DNA of 64,000 bases from an uncultured Aquimarina sp. Lineage in GTDB: Bacteria > Bacteroidota > Bacteroidia > Flavobacteriales > Flavobacteriaceae. Position numbers and translations under genes: made by a program. This document shows positions 42,032 to 51,808 of the stretch, one piece after another (the first letter of the stretch is position 1; every line of letters starts with the position of its first letter). The stretch covers positions 248,001 to 312,000 of the forward strand of contig CANMSO010000005.1 of assembly GCA_947500545.1 (NCBI GenBank), given 5' to 3'. The notes under the pieces were generated by a model. It saw nothing but the letters and a program-made list of their open reading frames with translations, ran no database searches and was not told the origin of the DNA.

Positions 42032-43168
42032 TTACTTCTCAGTAATTTTTGCTCCGCTATTCATAAAGATATTCGCTCCAGAAAGCTTATCAATTTCAAA
42101 ACTAAATGTAGTTACCGGAGTATCAAATTGCTCAGAATATGTATTTGGAGTATTAAAGCCAGAAGTACCATAGCTGAAATTTAGCTCACACATTTCGTAA
42201 CCTGCATCCATTTGGTATACTATTTTTAATTTAGTATCACTTGCAGATGAAATATTTACATGTCCAACTTCTGGGCTATTTGAAATATCACATCCATTAG
42301 GATTGGTAATTAACTCTATATCTACCCCTGCATCACCTCTATTATCAATAAAGGTATAGGCTAGGAAAGTATTAAAGACATCATTTTCGCAAAAACCACA
42401 TGCTTCATGATAAGCATATGCTTGTATACACTCTACTTCACATTTTTGAACACAGTATTCAAATGATCTTACCCAGTCACTGAAGTACCAGCATCCAGAA
42501 TTCTGATCATAATCATACTCTTGTGTAAGGTTTTTGTCATAAGCAAAAGCTGAATAGAAACAACCGCTATCCTTATCATAGATTTTAGAATACGCTACGA
42601 TCTCAAAACAATCTAAATTGATTGAAGATAATGGAATAACGTAAGTAGCTTTTTTAGTCCCTCCATAATAGTAAGGAAAAGCTTTAAAATTAAATTCCCC
42701 AATTTTTGGGAATCCATTAGAATAAAAAGGAATACTTCCTTTTTCACCAATATACAGATACACTTTTTTCATGTATCTCTTTTTATTAGCCTTAAAGGTC
42801 AAGTATAGATTTTCCCCGTCATTAGACACTATAACTTTTCCAACTTTTTTCTTTCTTGATCCTACTAATAAAGGTATAACCTTTTTCTCCCCACAAGCGA
42901 TAGAATCAACATCTTTTTGTTTTAAACCAGAAGGTTTTAGTAATGTGTAGTCGTAGCTCCAACTTTTTGCATTTGTAATAACAGGAGCTTCTTCTTCTCC
43001 TTTTAGCTCTTCAGTTGACAATCCAACAGAACCTTCTTTTTCAAAAAAATCAGGCTCAATTTTACTTGTTGCCGTCTCTTCAACTAGTTCATTTTCATCT
43101 TTACTACAAGAAGTGAAGACTAAAAACAAAGCAATAAGAGAATAAAATAATAAGTAACTTTTTTTCAT
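42032..43168 (-). CDS. Hypothetical lipoprotein, cysteine-rich centre
   Basis: 378 residues from the ATG at 43168, giving a lipoprotein signal (Cys in LFLVFTSCSKDE); the frame's further 21 codons upstream are not convincing. A beta-rich half with VIPLLVGSRKKKVGKVIVSN is followed by a Cys-rich strip (YCVQKCEVECIQAYAYHEAC, GFCEND, about 240-275) and another beta domain. I do not recognise a family; similar Cys-rich envelope proteins are common in Flavobacteriaceae. Probably an outer-membrane or surface lipoprotein. Confidence 0.6.
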   Translation of the reverse strand: MKKSYLLFYSLIALFLVFTSCSKDENELVEETATSKIEPDFFEKEGSVGLSTEELKGEEEAPVITNAKSWSYDYTLLKPSGLKQKDVDSIACGEKKVIPLLVGSRKKKVGKVIVSNDGENLYLTFKANKKRYMKKVYLYIGEKGSIPFYSNGFPKIGEFNFKAFPYYYGGTKKATYVIPLSSINLDCFEIVAYSKIYDKDSGCFYSAFAYDKNLTQEYDYDQNSGCWYFSDWVRSFEYCVQKCEVECIQAYAYHEACGFCENDVFNTFLAYTFIDNRGDAGVDIELITNPNGCDISNSPEVGHVNISSASDTKLKIVYQMDAGYEMCELNFSYGTSGFNTPNTYSEQFDTPVTTFSFEIDKLSGANIFMNSGAKITEK

Positions 43169-43341
43169 AAAAGTGAAATTTTTGGTTAGTAATCGCGCAA
43201 AATTAATAAAAAAAAACTTCTTGTATATCATTAAAAGTAAATCATATAGTAATTAATTTTACTCAAAAAAAAATAATTTAACTATGGCAAAACCGTAAAT
43301 TATTGATTCTAAAACTTTATTACAAGTATAAAAAACCAAAA

Positions 43342-43368
43342 AGGCTTCAAATTACAAACCTGAAGCCC
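43342..43368 (-). terminator. Terminator after the decarboxylase gene
   Basis: AGGCTTCA / TGAAGCCT arms; read leftwards it ends in TTTTTGGTTTTTT, 36 bp after the stop. Confidence 0.75.
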
Positions 43369-43403
43369 TAAAAGCACTATTTACTACTAAGATTATTAAA
43401 TCA

Positions 43404-45563
43404 TTACCTATACTCTTTATCTATAATATCAACAACGGTATCTTTAAGTACCTGAATGTATGTTTTCAGAAGTTCTCCTTGATTTGTTGCAGCAATCCAA
43501 GGGTTCATAAATGTAGAAATGATAAAGTTTAAAGGCACATCTTCTACCTTTAACAAACCAGCTCTACTGTAGAGATATGTCATAAATTTTTTACAATAAT
43601 TGTTAGGATCAAACTCAGATGCAGTAACAATTAACGGTGTTTTTTCGATATCATCTTGCCAAGGGTGAAAACTAAGCCTATTGTAAAGCTCATTGTTTAG
43701 ATCACTCATTTTTTTCGGATCGGTATTTAATGTACCATCTGCATTCTTAAAATTAAACATATAGGTAACAATGGTCTGATCTTGCCCCATGTTTTTCAAC
43801 AACTCCATAGCAGGCTTATCTGCAATAATTTCTTGGTTGGGCACATCAATAATTCGACTCTTCAGGAATAACAATTCGTCTATTATTTCATTCTTACTTT
43901 TTCCTTCCTTGGCAGCTGGAAGTTCTATCAATGGTATACAAACAAACGGATTATCCTCAAGATCCATACAAGCTAATTCTGCATAGAATTTTTTGGCAGC
44001 AAAAGTACATTCACTTAAAATTTTACCATATCCATCCTGATTTGTTTCAATAACTCTATGAGATAAATATACTGAAGCAGCTGCAGCTCCTGGTTTTGAA
44101 CCTTCTACACCATACACTCCTACGGTAGGATCCAATCCTCCATGAAAAACCACGGGTGCTGTGAAAGCAACCAGGTTGCGCATAGCCGAGTTACGATAAC
44201 ACAATCCTCCAGCTGGATAAGGTACGTAACCAGCCTTATGTGGGTCTATAGTAATAGAATCTGTATGGGCGAGCATTTGATACTGGCGTGCAACATAATC
44301 ACTAATTGGTAAAGAAGAAAAGTCATTTGAATCATCTTTGCTGCGGATCATAGAAGGGAAATAACCTCCCCAAGCAGCATCACCATGAATCGTAAACTCC
44401 AGTCCTTTTTTACGATATTTTTCACGAAGTTGTAGTACTTTTTCGAGATCATCAACTGCGCCTTCTTGTGTGGTTCCAATAATAGCAACTGCACTTATAA
44501 CAGGAATTTGGTTTTCTACACAATCGGCTAATATGGCATCTAGTCTATCGATATCCATTCTTGTCGTCTTACCATTTGGTACAATTCTAAGGTTTTGTTG
44601 CCCCAATCCTAATAGAGCAGCAGCTTTAGGCCATGAATAGTGTTGCGTATTTGGAGTTATGGCTACTGGAGCCTGGGAAATACCGCTAAGATATTGTTGA
44701 TAAAAATTAAAAAAACCAAGCGTTTGAATTGAGTATTTACTTGTAGCTTTTTCTAACTCTTCAATTGTTATTTCAGGGTGGTTTTCTGTAATTATAGACG
44801 GTAGCGCTAACACTTCATCTATTGGTAGATTTAATGACTCCCATATATTAATTTCTAAAAGGCGCTTGTTTTCTCCTTTTAAAGTTTTTATTTCTAATGT
44901 ACTTAGCGGCATTAAAATCTTTTCGTTTCTAATTGCATTTTGAAGAGCAATGGCATAAAATTTCAGGTTACGAGCCATCCAAAGTCCTTCAATATTTGCT
45001 ACGGTACCATCACATGTAATATGCCCCCATCCTACAATACCAGATTCTGTAGGCTGAAAATCTTGGTTTGGAGCATGAATAGGAGTTGTCTTATACCCCA
45101 ACATTTCACAAAGATCATTACCCACTTGCATTTCTAAAAGAGTAGTAACAGGAGAGGTTTCTGCTGCTACATTATTCTGATTATACAAGAGTGCTGAAAA
45201 ATATCCCAAAATACTGGGAATATTAATATCCCAGAGCATATGCCCTGCACTGCGCATACTAAAAAATGGTGCCGATTTTTTTAATTCCTTTAGTAACTTA
45301 TGATATTCTCCTTCTAAGGTAGTAAGACTATTCTGGTATTCTGCAGAGTCTTTTATCTCTTGGGTAATAAAATGAGGATCTTCGGGAAAATATGAATTTC
45401 TAACTTCTGTATTGGCTTGTATTGCTTCAAGAATCATCTTAGAAAACCAATCGGCATTTTCTCCTTTTGATCCCAGGAACCATGCACCAGTTTTATTAAT
45501 ATCATCTTTTCGAGTAGGTTTTGATAGCGCAAGATCTCTATCGAGTAACGTTTCTGTTATCAT
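43404..45563 (-). CDS. Pyridoxal-phosphate-dependent decarboxylase
   Basis: 719 residues from the ATG at 45563; a start 63 bp upstream is open but adds an unlikely Pro/Lys-rich leader. Group II amino-acid decarboxylase pattern: the PLP-ring site HGDAAWGGYFPSM and the Schiff-base Lys in TIDPHKAGYVPYPAGG. Longer than the usual 480-560 residues, with extra N-terminal and C-terminal parts, as in the large glutamate/tyrosine-type enzymes of Bacteroidota. It decarboxylates an aromatic or acidic amino acid; which cannot be told here. Confidence 0.88.
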   Translation of the reverse strand: MITETLLDRDLALSKPTRKDDINKTGAWFLGSKGENADWFSKMILEAIQANTEVRNSYFPEDPHFITQEIKDSAEYQNSLTTLEGEYHKLLKELKKSAPFFSMRSAGHMLWDINIPSILGYFSALLYNQNNVAAETSPVTTLLEMQVGNDLCEMLGYKTTPIHAPNQDFQPTESGIVGWGHITCDGTVANIEGLWMARNLKFYAIALQNAIRNEKILMPLSTLEIKTLKGENKRLLEINIWESLNLPIDEVLALPSIITENHPEITIEELEKATSKYSIQTLGFFNFYQQYLSGISQAPVAITPNTQHYSWPKAAALLGLGQQNLRIVPNGKTTRMDIDRLDAILADCVENQIPVISAVAIIGTTQEGAVDDLEKVLQLREKYRKKGLEFTIHGDAAWGGYFPSMIRSKDDSNDFSSLPISDYVARQYQMLAHTDSITIDPHKAGYVPYPAGGLCYRNSAMRNLVAFTAPVVFHGGLDPTVGVYGVEGSKPGAAAASVYLSHRVIETNQDGYGKILSECTFAAKKFYAELACMDLEDNPFVCIPLIELPAAKEGKSKNEIIDELLFLKSRIIDVPNQEIIADKPAMELLKNMGQDQTIVTYMFNFKNADGTLNTDPKKMSDLNNELYNRLSFHPWQDDIEKTPLIVTASEFDPNNYCKKFMTYLYSRAGLLKVEDVPLNFIISTFMNPWIAATNQGELLKTYIQVLKDTVVDIIDKEYR

Positions 45564-45674
45564 TTTTAATATTTTAGATTTGGGAAATAAAGACACATTG
45601 GGGCATTTGGTAGGCTCCTGCCCCAATGTTCTATAGAAATATTTTAATACTTAAAACTAAAGAAGTACCTCTTT

Positions 45675-46649
45675 CTAGTGAGTTTCTAATTCTTTACTAT
45701 GAATAAACCACAGATGCTTCTCAAGGTTAATTTTGTGAAGGCCTTTTTTACCACTAATGACCACTTCATAAGAAGTTTCAGTTAAAGGTTTCTTATCAAT
45801 ATACTTTGATTCTGACATTGCCAACCCTGGAAAGGAAATCATCATTCCGTTACGCAATTCTTGTTTTGATATTCCTGAAGGGGCTTCTTTAAGCTTAACA
45901 ATATGCTGAAAACTTGGTCCTTTTAATACATAATGCGATATAAAAGCTTCATCTCCTTTTCCGAACAAGTAATATGTTAAATTAGGAGGATACATTGCAT
46001 TATCGTCCAAAGTATAGTGATGATATACGATTAAGTTTTCTAAAGTTGCTTTTTTACTTACAGTTACAGCTTTATTATCCTTAATGAATTGCCCATCACT
46101 TATGATATGATCAACACCATCCATCCAAGGAAAATTATTGTAAAAAATATCATACCGTATTTCTTTTTTATCATCTTGGTTATACTCCCCTTTTTCGTTT
46201 AAAAACATATCTGCCAATACCATACTCTCAGCGTCTACTTTTGACCATTGGGATAGATTAGCCAAAAAGTAAGGAGCTTCATTGTTTTTTTCATAAAACG
46301 TGCTTAAATGTTTTTGAACATCTGCTCCAAGATCCAACTCTGCTATAATTTGGTATTGATGATTAGGGTTACTAAACATAGGAATATGACAGTAGTATAC
46401 AGAATTTTTTCCTACCACTACATAACCACCATGAGCATCAGGTATTTCTTTTTTATCATCATGAACAACTTTTACATGACCATTATTAAATACTGTAGTT
46501 GGTTTCTTGTGTCCATTTTCATGAGAAGTTTCATGACTCTCATGTGTCTCTTCTTTTGAAATACCATAATCACTTTTAGTATCGTTTGATGGTTTTTGAG
46601 TACAACCAGCTAATAATAAAGTTAATAGAAAGATTAAATAATTTTGCAT
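45675..46649 (-). CDS. Hypothetical lipoprotein
   Basis: 324 residues with a clear lipoprotein signal (FLLTLLLAGCTQKPS, Cys16) and a His/Glu-rich linker (about 20-50). The rest, containing GGYVVVGKNSVYYCHIPMF and later LTYYLFGKGDEAFISHYVL, is a mixed domain with no family I recognise. Stands alone, facing left, between the decarboxylase and a divergent LETM1-related gene. Confidence 0.65.
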   Translation of the reverse strand: MQNYLIFLLTLLLAGCTQKPSNDTKSDYGISKEETHESHETSHENGHKKPTTVFNNGHVKVVHDDKKEIPDAHGGYVVVGKNSVYYCHIPMFSNPNHQYQIIAELDLGADVQKHLSTFYEKNNEAPYFLANLSQWSKVDAESMVLADMFLNEKGEYNQDDKKEIRYDIFYNNFPWMDGVDHIISDGQFIKDNKAVTVSKKATLENLIVYHHYTLDDNAMYPPNLTYYLFGKGDEAFISHYVLKGPSFQHIVKLKEAPSGISKQELRNGMMISFPGLAMSESKYIDKKPLTETSYEVVISGKKGLHKINLEKHLWFIHSKELETH

Positions 46650-46969
46650 AATAGATTTATTTTAAAGATTAAGGGTGAATTCTCACATAAAATTTTCATT
46701 TCTAAATTTTGGCGCGAAAGTATTCTTTTTGAAAGCGATGCGTAATTTCACATCATAGTAATTAACAGATTATCAGTCACTTATATAAAAACGTGAAAAA
46801 TTCGATGCAAAGGTATTTCAAGATAGATCATATTGGGTTGTCAAAAACTTATGAATTTGGTGTTTCAAAAAACTGATTAAAATTTTGTTAACTTCATTTT
46901 TTAAATAGTATTCCTGCTTGATATCGTTTTGATAAAAAATAAAACTAACTTTGTAACAAACCTTAACAA
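46650..46969. other. Divergent promoter region
   Basis: 320 bp between two divergent genes. TAACTTTG at 46946-46953 fits the -7 consensus for the rightward gene, starting 17 bp later, but its TTTG partner (46928) is too close to fit well. No ORF. Confidence 0.35.
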
Positions 46970-48154
46970 ATGAATCCTTCAACTTCTGGTTGGATAGAAA
47001 AGTTTTTAAGAGATCTTAATCCTGACCAACACATCTCTGAATGGTCATTTGAAAAACTATATTCTAGTTTAAGGCGGGTTGGATTTATCTACGGCACATC
47101 TGTTAACACAATTGTTTATGGCAATTCGGAAATTATCTATTCTGAAGAAGAAAAAACCAAAATCAATCTGTTTACTGCATTAGTAGTGGTATACTATGAT
47201 ACTATAGAAAACGCAAATAAAGAAGATTGTTTAGAAGCTCTGCTTCAATTTTATGATTTTCTTGACACCAAAAAATCTATTTTTTCATTTACTAATGTGC
47301 TTCCTACCAACAAAAATGAGAAGCTTGAAAATATCATTCATGCGCGCATACAAACGAATGAATCTATTTTTAAAAAGAACTTCAGTCATTTATTAACCAA
47401 CGCATTACTTTTTATTGACGTATTAGCTTTTGATTATTATTTAATACATGATAAAAACCCTTTTGATTATGCCGCAAAACTAGAAGAAACATTAACCAAC
47501 ACCGTTTTTCTGGCATTAAAATCTAAAGAAGAGCAAGATGATTACGACAAACTATTGGTTAAGTTATTTGCTTCATCCGTACGTTATACTGATATTTCTA
47601 CAGAAGAAGAAGCTAGTTTTGATTATATAGAATTAGATCCTTATACCGATGATATTGAAAAAAGGTATATTCTTGACCTTACCAGTTTAGCTGTCTGGAA
47701 TGATAAGGAATTGGATAAAGGCGAACAGATTTTTATGTCTGCCCTTGGGGCAGAATTACAATTGCCCGATGATGTTGTAAAAGAATCTATCGATTTGGTA
47801 ATTACCTTTATAAATGCCCACAAGGAGGATATTTCTTTTTTTAATTACTCGCATCCGGCATTGCACTTTTATCAGCAGACATCTAGAACGGTAAGTGTTT
47901 TAATTCTTAGGAATAAAAAAAGATTAATCAAAGAAATCTCTGAAAGTAAAGATCTTATGGTCTTATTAGGGCAATCTGCAGTAAGAGATTTATCTAAGCA
48001 AGAAAAAAAGCAGGTAAAACAGCAGCTTCTTGATATTTGCAAAACAATTCCGTCCTTAGCAATTTTTATTCTTCCTGGTGGGAGTCTTTTATTACCTCTT
48101 TTGGTGAAATTTATCCCAAAACTATTACCCTCAGCTTTTAATGAAAATAAATAA
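46970..48154 (+). CDS. LETM1-related biofilm-associated protein
   Basis: 394 residues, all helical, with no signal peptide. The long helical body carries FLRDLNPDQHISEWSFEKLY early, KGEQIFMSALGAELQLPDD near 245-263, and a C-terminal LETM1-like membrane end (FILPGGSLLLPLLVKFIPKL then LPSAF) typical of the flavobacterial family annotated as LETM1-related biofilm-associated protein. Role proposed in biofilm formation; biochemistry unknown. It runs into a convergent membrane-protein gene with 1 bp between stops. Confidence 0.75.
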   Translation: MNPSTSGWIEKFLRDLNPDQHISEWSFEKLYSSLRRVGFIYGTSVNTIVYGNSEIIYSEEEKTKINLFTALVVVYYDTIENANKEDCLEALLQFYDFLDTKKSIFSFTNVLPTNKNEKLENIIHARIQTNESIFKKNFSHLLTNALLFIDVLAFDYYLIHDKNPFDYAAKLEETLTNTVFLALKSKEEQDDYDKLLVKLFASSVRYTDISTEEEASFDYIELDPYTDDIEKRYILDLTSLAVWNDKELDKGEQIFMSALGAELQLPDDVVKESIDLVITFINAHKEDISFFNYSHPALHFYQQTSRTVSVLILRNKKRLIKEISESKDLMVLLGQSAVRDLSKQEKKQVKQQLLDICKTIPSLAIFILPGGSLLLPLLVKFIPKLLPSAFNENK

Positions 48155-48778
48155 TTACACTTCTAGTTTTTCAAGTTCTTTATAATTTCTTTTTAATCTG
48201 CGCGTCAAAATACCATAAACTAATCTATAAAATAAGGCAATCAATCCTGCAAAAATAATAGTCATAAATACTGTTGTTGTGATAATAAGCCACAATGGTG
48301 GTTGCTCTTCAGCTGCACTTCTTTGAAACTCATCGGTAAAGAAAACTAAGTACACCATAGTACCTATCATCAATGTAGAAAAAAGACTAATATTTACCCA
48401 AATATAATGTTTCACGGTTCTTCTTGTTCTTATAATATTCTCCATAAGAACCTTGGTAGAGTCAGTAGACTGGATCTTATCATAATTCAAATAAAATCGA
48501 ACGATAAAATAAATCAAAATACCATAGGACAATAACGAAGCTATTAATGAAAATGTCTCCATATTTTTAATTTCCACCTCATCATGTACACCTGTAGCTC
48601 TAAATATAATATCTAATGAAGCCCATAATAAAAACTCGATAATACTAATTATAAAAATCCATCTTACAATAGAAGAAGATTTCTTCAATATCATCTGATA
48701 AATTTCCTGGTAGGACAATTTAGGAAGCACTTCTTCTTGCTTCTTCCAGTCTTTTTTTAATAATTCTAATTCGTCCAT
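48155..48778 (-). CDS. Integral membrane protein, partner of the ECF sigma factor
   Basis: 207 residues. A cytoplasmic helical N-terminus (LKKDWKKQEEVLPKLSYQEI) is followed by four membrane helices (about 38-58, 78-98, 122-145, 165-190). It lies 4 bp behind the sigma factor gene, so it is almost certainly its membrane partner and possibly its anti-sigma, although no zinc anti-sigma HxxxCxxC motif is seen. Such sigma/membrane pairs are common in Flavobacteriaceae. Confidence 0.7.
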   Translation of the reverse strand: MDELELLKKDWKKQEEVLPKLSYQEIYQMILKKSSSIVRWIFIISIIEFLLWASLDIIFRATGVHDEVEIKNMETFSLIASLLSYGILIYFIVRFYLNYDKIQSTDSTKVLMENIIRTRRTVKHYIWVNISLFSTLMIGTMVYLVFFTDEFQRSAAEEQPPLWLIITTTVFMTIIFAGLIALFYRLVYGILTRRLKRNYKELEKLEV

Positions 48779-48782
48779 GGGG

Positions 48783-49277
48783 TTAGGGATTTAATATTTT
48801 TTTCAATTTTGTCTTTACTCGATTCATTTTCACCCTGGCATTTACTTCACTTATACCCATTGTATCAGCTATTTCTTTATACGACTTATCTTCCAAATAC
48901 AGAAAAACTAAAGCTTTCTCAATATCATTGAGTTGTTTAACTGCTGCGTACATCAATTTTAATTGTTGTTCTACCTCATCATCATAATCTTCAGCTTTTA
49001 TCTTAAAACTTATAGTGTCAATGTCTGTAGTTTTAAGACTTCTTTTAGATCTACGATATAATGTAATAGCAGTATTTAATGCTACCCTATACATCCAAGT
49101 ACTAAATTTTGCATCTCCTCTAAACTTTGGATATGCTTTCCATAGCTGAATGGTTATCTCCTGAAACAAATCATTGTGCGAATCAGGGTCACTTGTATAA
49201 ATTCTACACACCTTGTGCACAATATTCTGATTTTGCTCAAGATTGGTTACGAAACTATGTTCTAATTCTTTATTCAC
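48783..49277 (-). CDS. ECF RNA polymerase sigma factor
   Basis: 164 residues, the standard ECF size. Region 2 with NDLFQEITIQLWKAYPKFRG, then STWMYRVALNTAI (about 33-75). Region 4 at about 112-160 with LNDIEKALVFLYLEDKSYKE and SEVNARVKMNRVKTKLKKIL. It directs RNA polymerase to a specialised promoter set, probably envelope stress, together with the membrane protein encoded 4 bp downstream. Confidence 0.92.
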   Translation of the reverse strand: MNKELEHSFVTNLEQNQNIVHKVCRIYTSDPDSHNDLFQEITIQLWKAYPKFRGDAKFSTWMYRVALNTAITLYRRSKRSLKTTDIDTISFKIKAEDYDDEVEQQLKLMYAAVKQLNDIEKALVFLYLEDKSYKEIADTMGISEVNARVKMNRVKTKLKKILNP

Positions 49278-49511
49278 TTTGGTCAGTTACATCTTATAAG
49301 TAGTCAAGAAAACATTTCTGTTACAGAAAAAATCAAAATTGTTACAATTTTGATACAAAAACAAACTTTCTATAGGGTATATAGTTTTATCATTTTACCT
49401 TTGTAAAGGTGTAGTCCTATTAAGAAATAAAGTATAAAAGTAAGGAAGAAATTGCCCTAAATTATTATTGGTAATTTCAACAGGAATTTAAAAAACAATA
49501 AGAAAGAATAG

Positions 49512-50807
49512 ATGAACATCCCTTATACGAATTTGCCACGATTAGTAATTATTGGTGGTGGTTTTGCTGGAGTTGCATTGGCAAGAAAAATGATAAAAGA
49601 AAATGTACAGCTCGTATTATTAGACAGGCATAATTACCACACTTTTCAGCCTTTGCTCTACCAAGTATCTACGTCATCTCTGGAACCTGATTCTATTGCT
49701 TATCCTCTTCGAAAAGTTATAAAAAGAGGAAAAAACACTTTCTTTAGGATGGCAGAAGTAGCATCAATAGATCCCGATAATCAAAAGGTTAATACAAATA
49801 TTGGTAGTATTTCTTATGATTACCTTGTTATTGCCACCGGTGCTAAAACAAATTTTTTCGGAAACACAACTATCGAAAATAATGCCATGCGCATGAAAAA
49901 CCTACCGCAAGCATTAAATTTAAGAAGCTTAATGCTTGAAAACCTAGAACAGGCAGTTATTACAACAGATCCTGAGAAAAGAAAAGAGCTTCTTAGTTTT
50001 GTGTTAGCCGGTGCAGGCCCTACTGGAGTAGAACTAGCTGGAGGTATTGCAGAACTAAAGCTAAATGTATTACCAAGAGATTATCCAGATATGGATTTTA
50101 GTGAAATGGAAATTCATTTAATTGAAGGTGCTCCTCGCATCCTTCCCCCAATGAGTGAATATGCTTCTGAAAAAGCAACTAAATTTTTGGAAAAGCTAGG
50201 AGTTCATATCCATGTAAATACTCAAGTAAAAAACTATGATGATGAAATAGTATCCACTAATACAGACCTTTCTATTAGGACAGCAACTTTTATATGGTCT
50301 GCAGGAGTAACAGGTGCACCTGTATCTGGAATAAATGCCGAATCACTAATTCCAAGAGCTAATCGCTATAAGGTAAATGAATATAACCAAATTGTTGGCT
50401 ACGAAAATATCTTTGCTATTGGTGATATTTCGGTAATGGAAACTGAAATTTATCCTAAAGGGCATCCAATGGTTGCCCAACCCGCAATTCAACAAGGGAA
50501 ACATCTTGCCAAAAATCTAAAGCTCCATTTAAGAGGCAAATCTATGACCCCATTTAAATATCTAGACAAAGGGTCAATGGCTACTATTGGTCGTAATAAG
50601 GCAGTAGTTGATATTGGCAAGCTTAGGTTTGGTGGTTTTTTTGCGTGGTTTATCTGGATGTTTATCCATTTATGGTTCTTGGTTGGTTTTAGAAATCGAT
50701 TTGTCACTTTTTTTAACTGGACATATAATTATATCAATTATGATAAAGCGGCAAGATTAATAGTACGCCCGTTTAAAAACAAAGATGAAGTAATCGAGCG
50801 GGTATAA
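49512..50807 (+). CDS. NADH dehydrogenase-like FAD oxidoreductase (NDH-2 type)
   Basis: 431 residues. FAD-binding Rossmann motif GGGFAG at 15-20 with the usual Asp end (LVLLDRHNYHTFQPLLYQVS), a second dinucleotide site around 155-180 (LAGAGPTGVELAGGIAEL), and the ATG/AGVTGAP active-site loop. The C-terminus has a membrane-associated helix pair (FFAWFIWMFIHLWFLVGFRN), as in flavobacterial type II NADH:quinone dehydrogenases. It feeds electrons from NADH to the quinone pool without pumping protons. Confidence 0.92.
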   Translation: MNIPYTNLPRLVIIGGGFAGVALARKMIKENVQLVLLDRHNYHTFQPLLYQVSTSSLEPDSIAYPLRKVIKRGKNTFFRMAEVASIDPDNQKVNTNIGSISYDYLVIATGAKTNFFGNTTIENNAMRMKNLPQALNLRSLMLENLEQAVITTDPEKRKELLSFVLAGAGPTGVELAGGIAELKLNVLPRDYPDMDFSEMEIHLIEGAPRILPPMSEYASEKATKFLEKLGVHIHVNTQVKNYDDEIVSTNTDLSIRTATFIWSAGVTGAPVSGINAESLIPRANRYKVNEYNQIVGYENIFAIGDISVMETEIYPKGHPMVAQPAIQQGKHLAKNLKLHLRGKSMTPFKYLDKGSMATIGRNKAVVDIGKLRFGGFFAWFIWMFIHLWFLVGFRNRFVTFFNWTYNYINYDKAARLIVRPFKNKDEVIERV

Positions 50808-50830
50808 ATGATCTTAGACCGAGGAACTAA

Positions 50831-51625
50831 TTAGTTTTCCATAAACTCAAGAATAGGAAGACGTTTGAAACCTTCTCTACTTACTCTCTTGCCTTTGGTT
50901 GGTGGTTGTACTTTAAAAGATCCTATATTAAAAACAACCTTATCTAATAATATATAAGTCGAACCTTCACGTATTTCTAAAATAAGCCCTGGTAATCCCC
51001 AATACCCAATTGGTCCGTGGCTAGATTGAATATCTTTGGTAAACCAAGCCTCTGTAAGGTGAATATGCTCATGTTCATCCACCTGAATCTCAGAATCATC
51101 ATGTTCATGTTTTAAGATTGCCTTTTGGCATCTGTACTTTCCTATAACTTTCTTTTCATTAGTAATCTCCCAATCATATTCCTGAAGTTTTTCAGAAACC
51201 AGGTAGTCTTTACCAGAATAGCGATCTGTACTTATTTTTTCCTTAGCGTTAATATTCATATAAGTGATGGCATAATCTTTTTTAGAAACCTCCCTACTTA
51301 TAAAGGTCTCACCATTTTCGCCATATTTAATAGAATTATTAATGGTATCATTTGTTATTTCATTCTGTGGATAATGAATAGATGTATCTCCATTAATTCT
51401 TAAAACACTTATATATTCAAATAATGAAAGTTCTTTTTCGTGTGTTTTAGCCTTATCTCTTACAAGGTCTCTTACTTCTTTTTCTACATAATGTTCAACC
51501 TCCCATTCACTTGACCGTAGACTGTGATAATCTGCTTTTCGCATTTCTTTATAAAACACTGTAATTTCCTGTGCATGTGTAGATAATGCAAACATTGCTA
51601 CAATTAGAGCTATTACTTTTTTCAT
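50831..51625 (-). CDS. GLPGLI family secreted protein
   Basis: 264 residues from the ATG at 51625, giving a signal peptide (MFALSTHA cleavage region). The eponymous motif is intact in PIGYWGLPGLILEIREG (about 210-226). A predicted beta-rich fold with His-rich loops precedes it. GLPGLI proteins are widespread in Bacteroidota, probably periplasmic or surface-located; the function is unknown, with links to TonB-dependent metal or carbohydrate systems. Faces away from the TonB receptor operon that starts 184 bp to its right. Confidence 0.85.
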   Translation of the reverse strand: MKKVIALIVAMFALSTHAQEITVFYKEMRKADYHSLRSSEWEVEHYVEKEVRDLVRDKAKTHEKELSLFEYISVLRINGDTSIHYPQNEITNDTINNSIKYGENGETFISREVSKKDYAITYMNINAKEKISTDRYSGKDYLVSEKLQEYDWEITNEKKVIGKYRCQKAILKHEHDDSEIQVDEHEHIHLTEAWFTKDIQSSHGPIGYWGLPGLILEIREGSTYILLDKVVFNIGSFKVQPPTKGKRVSREGFKRLPILEFMEN

Positions 51626-51808
51626 GATTTGATTGATGATGTTAATTCGGCAAAAGTAAATTATTTTTTTCAACTAAAAAATTAGTTACAATGTTTTATT
51701 CCTAAATATTACAGCTTATCCTTCTATTTTGACAGTTGAGAAATATACAATTTCATTTTTTGAACGGATGCAGCACTTTTGGAGCATCAATCAGAATATA
51801 AAACAATA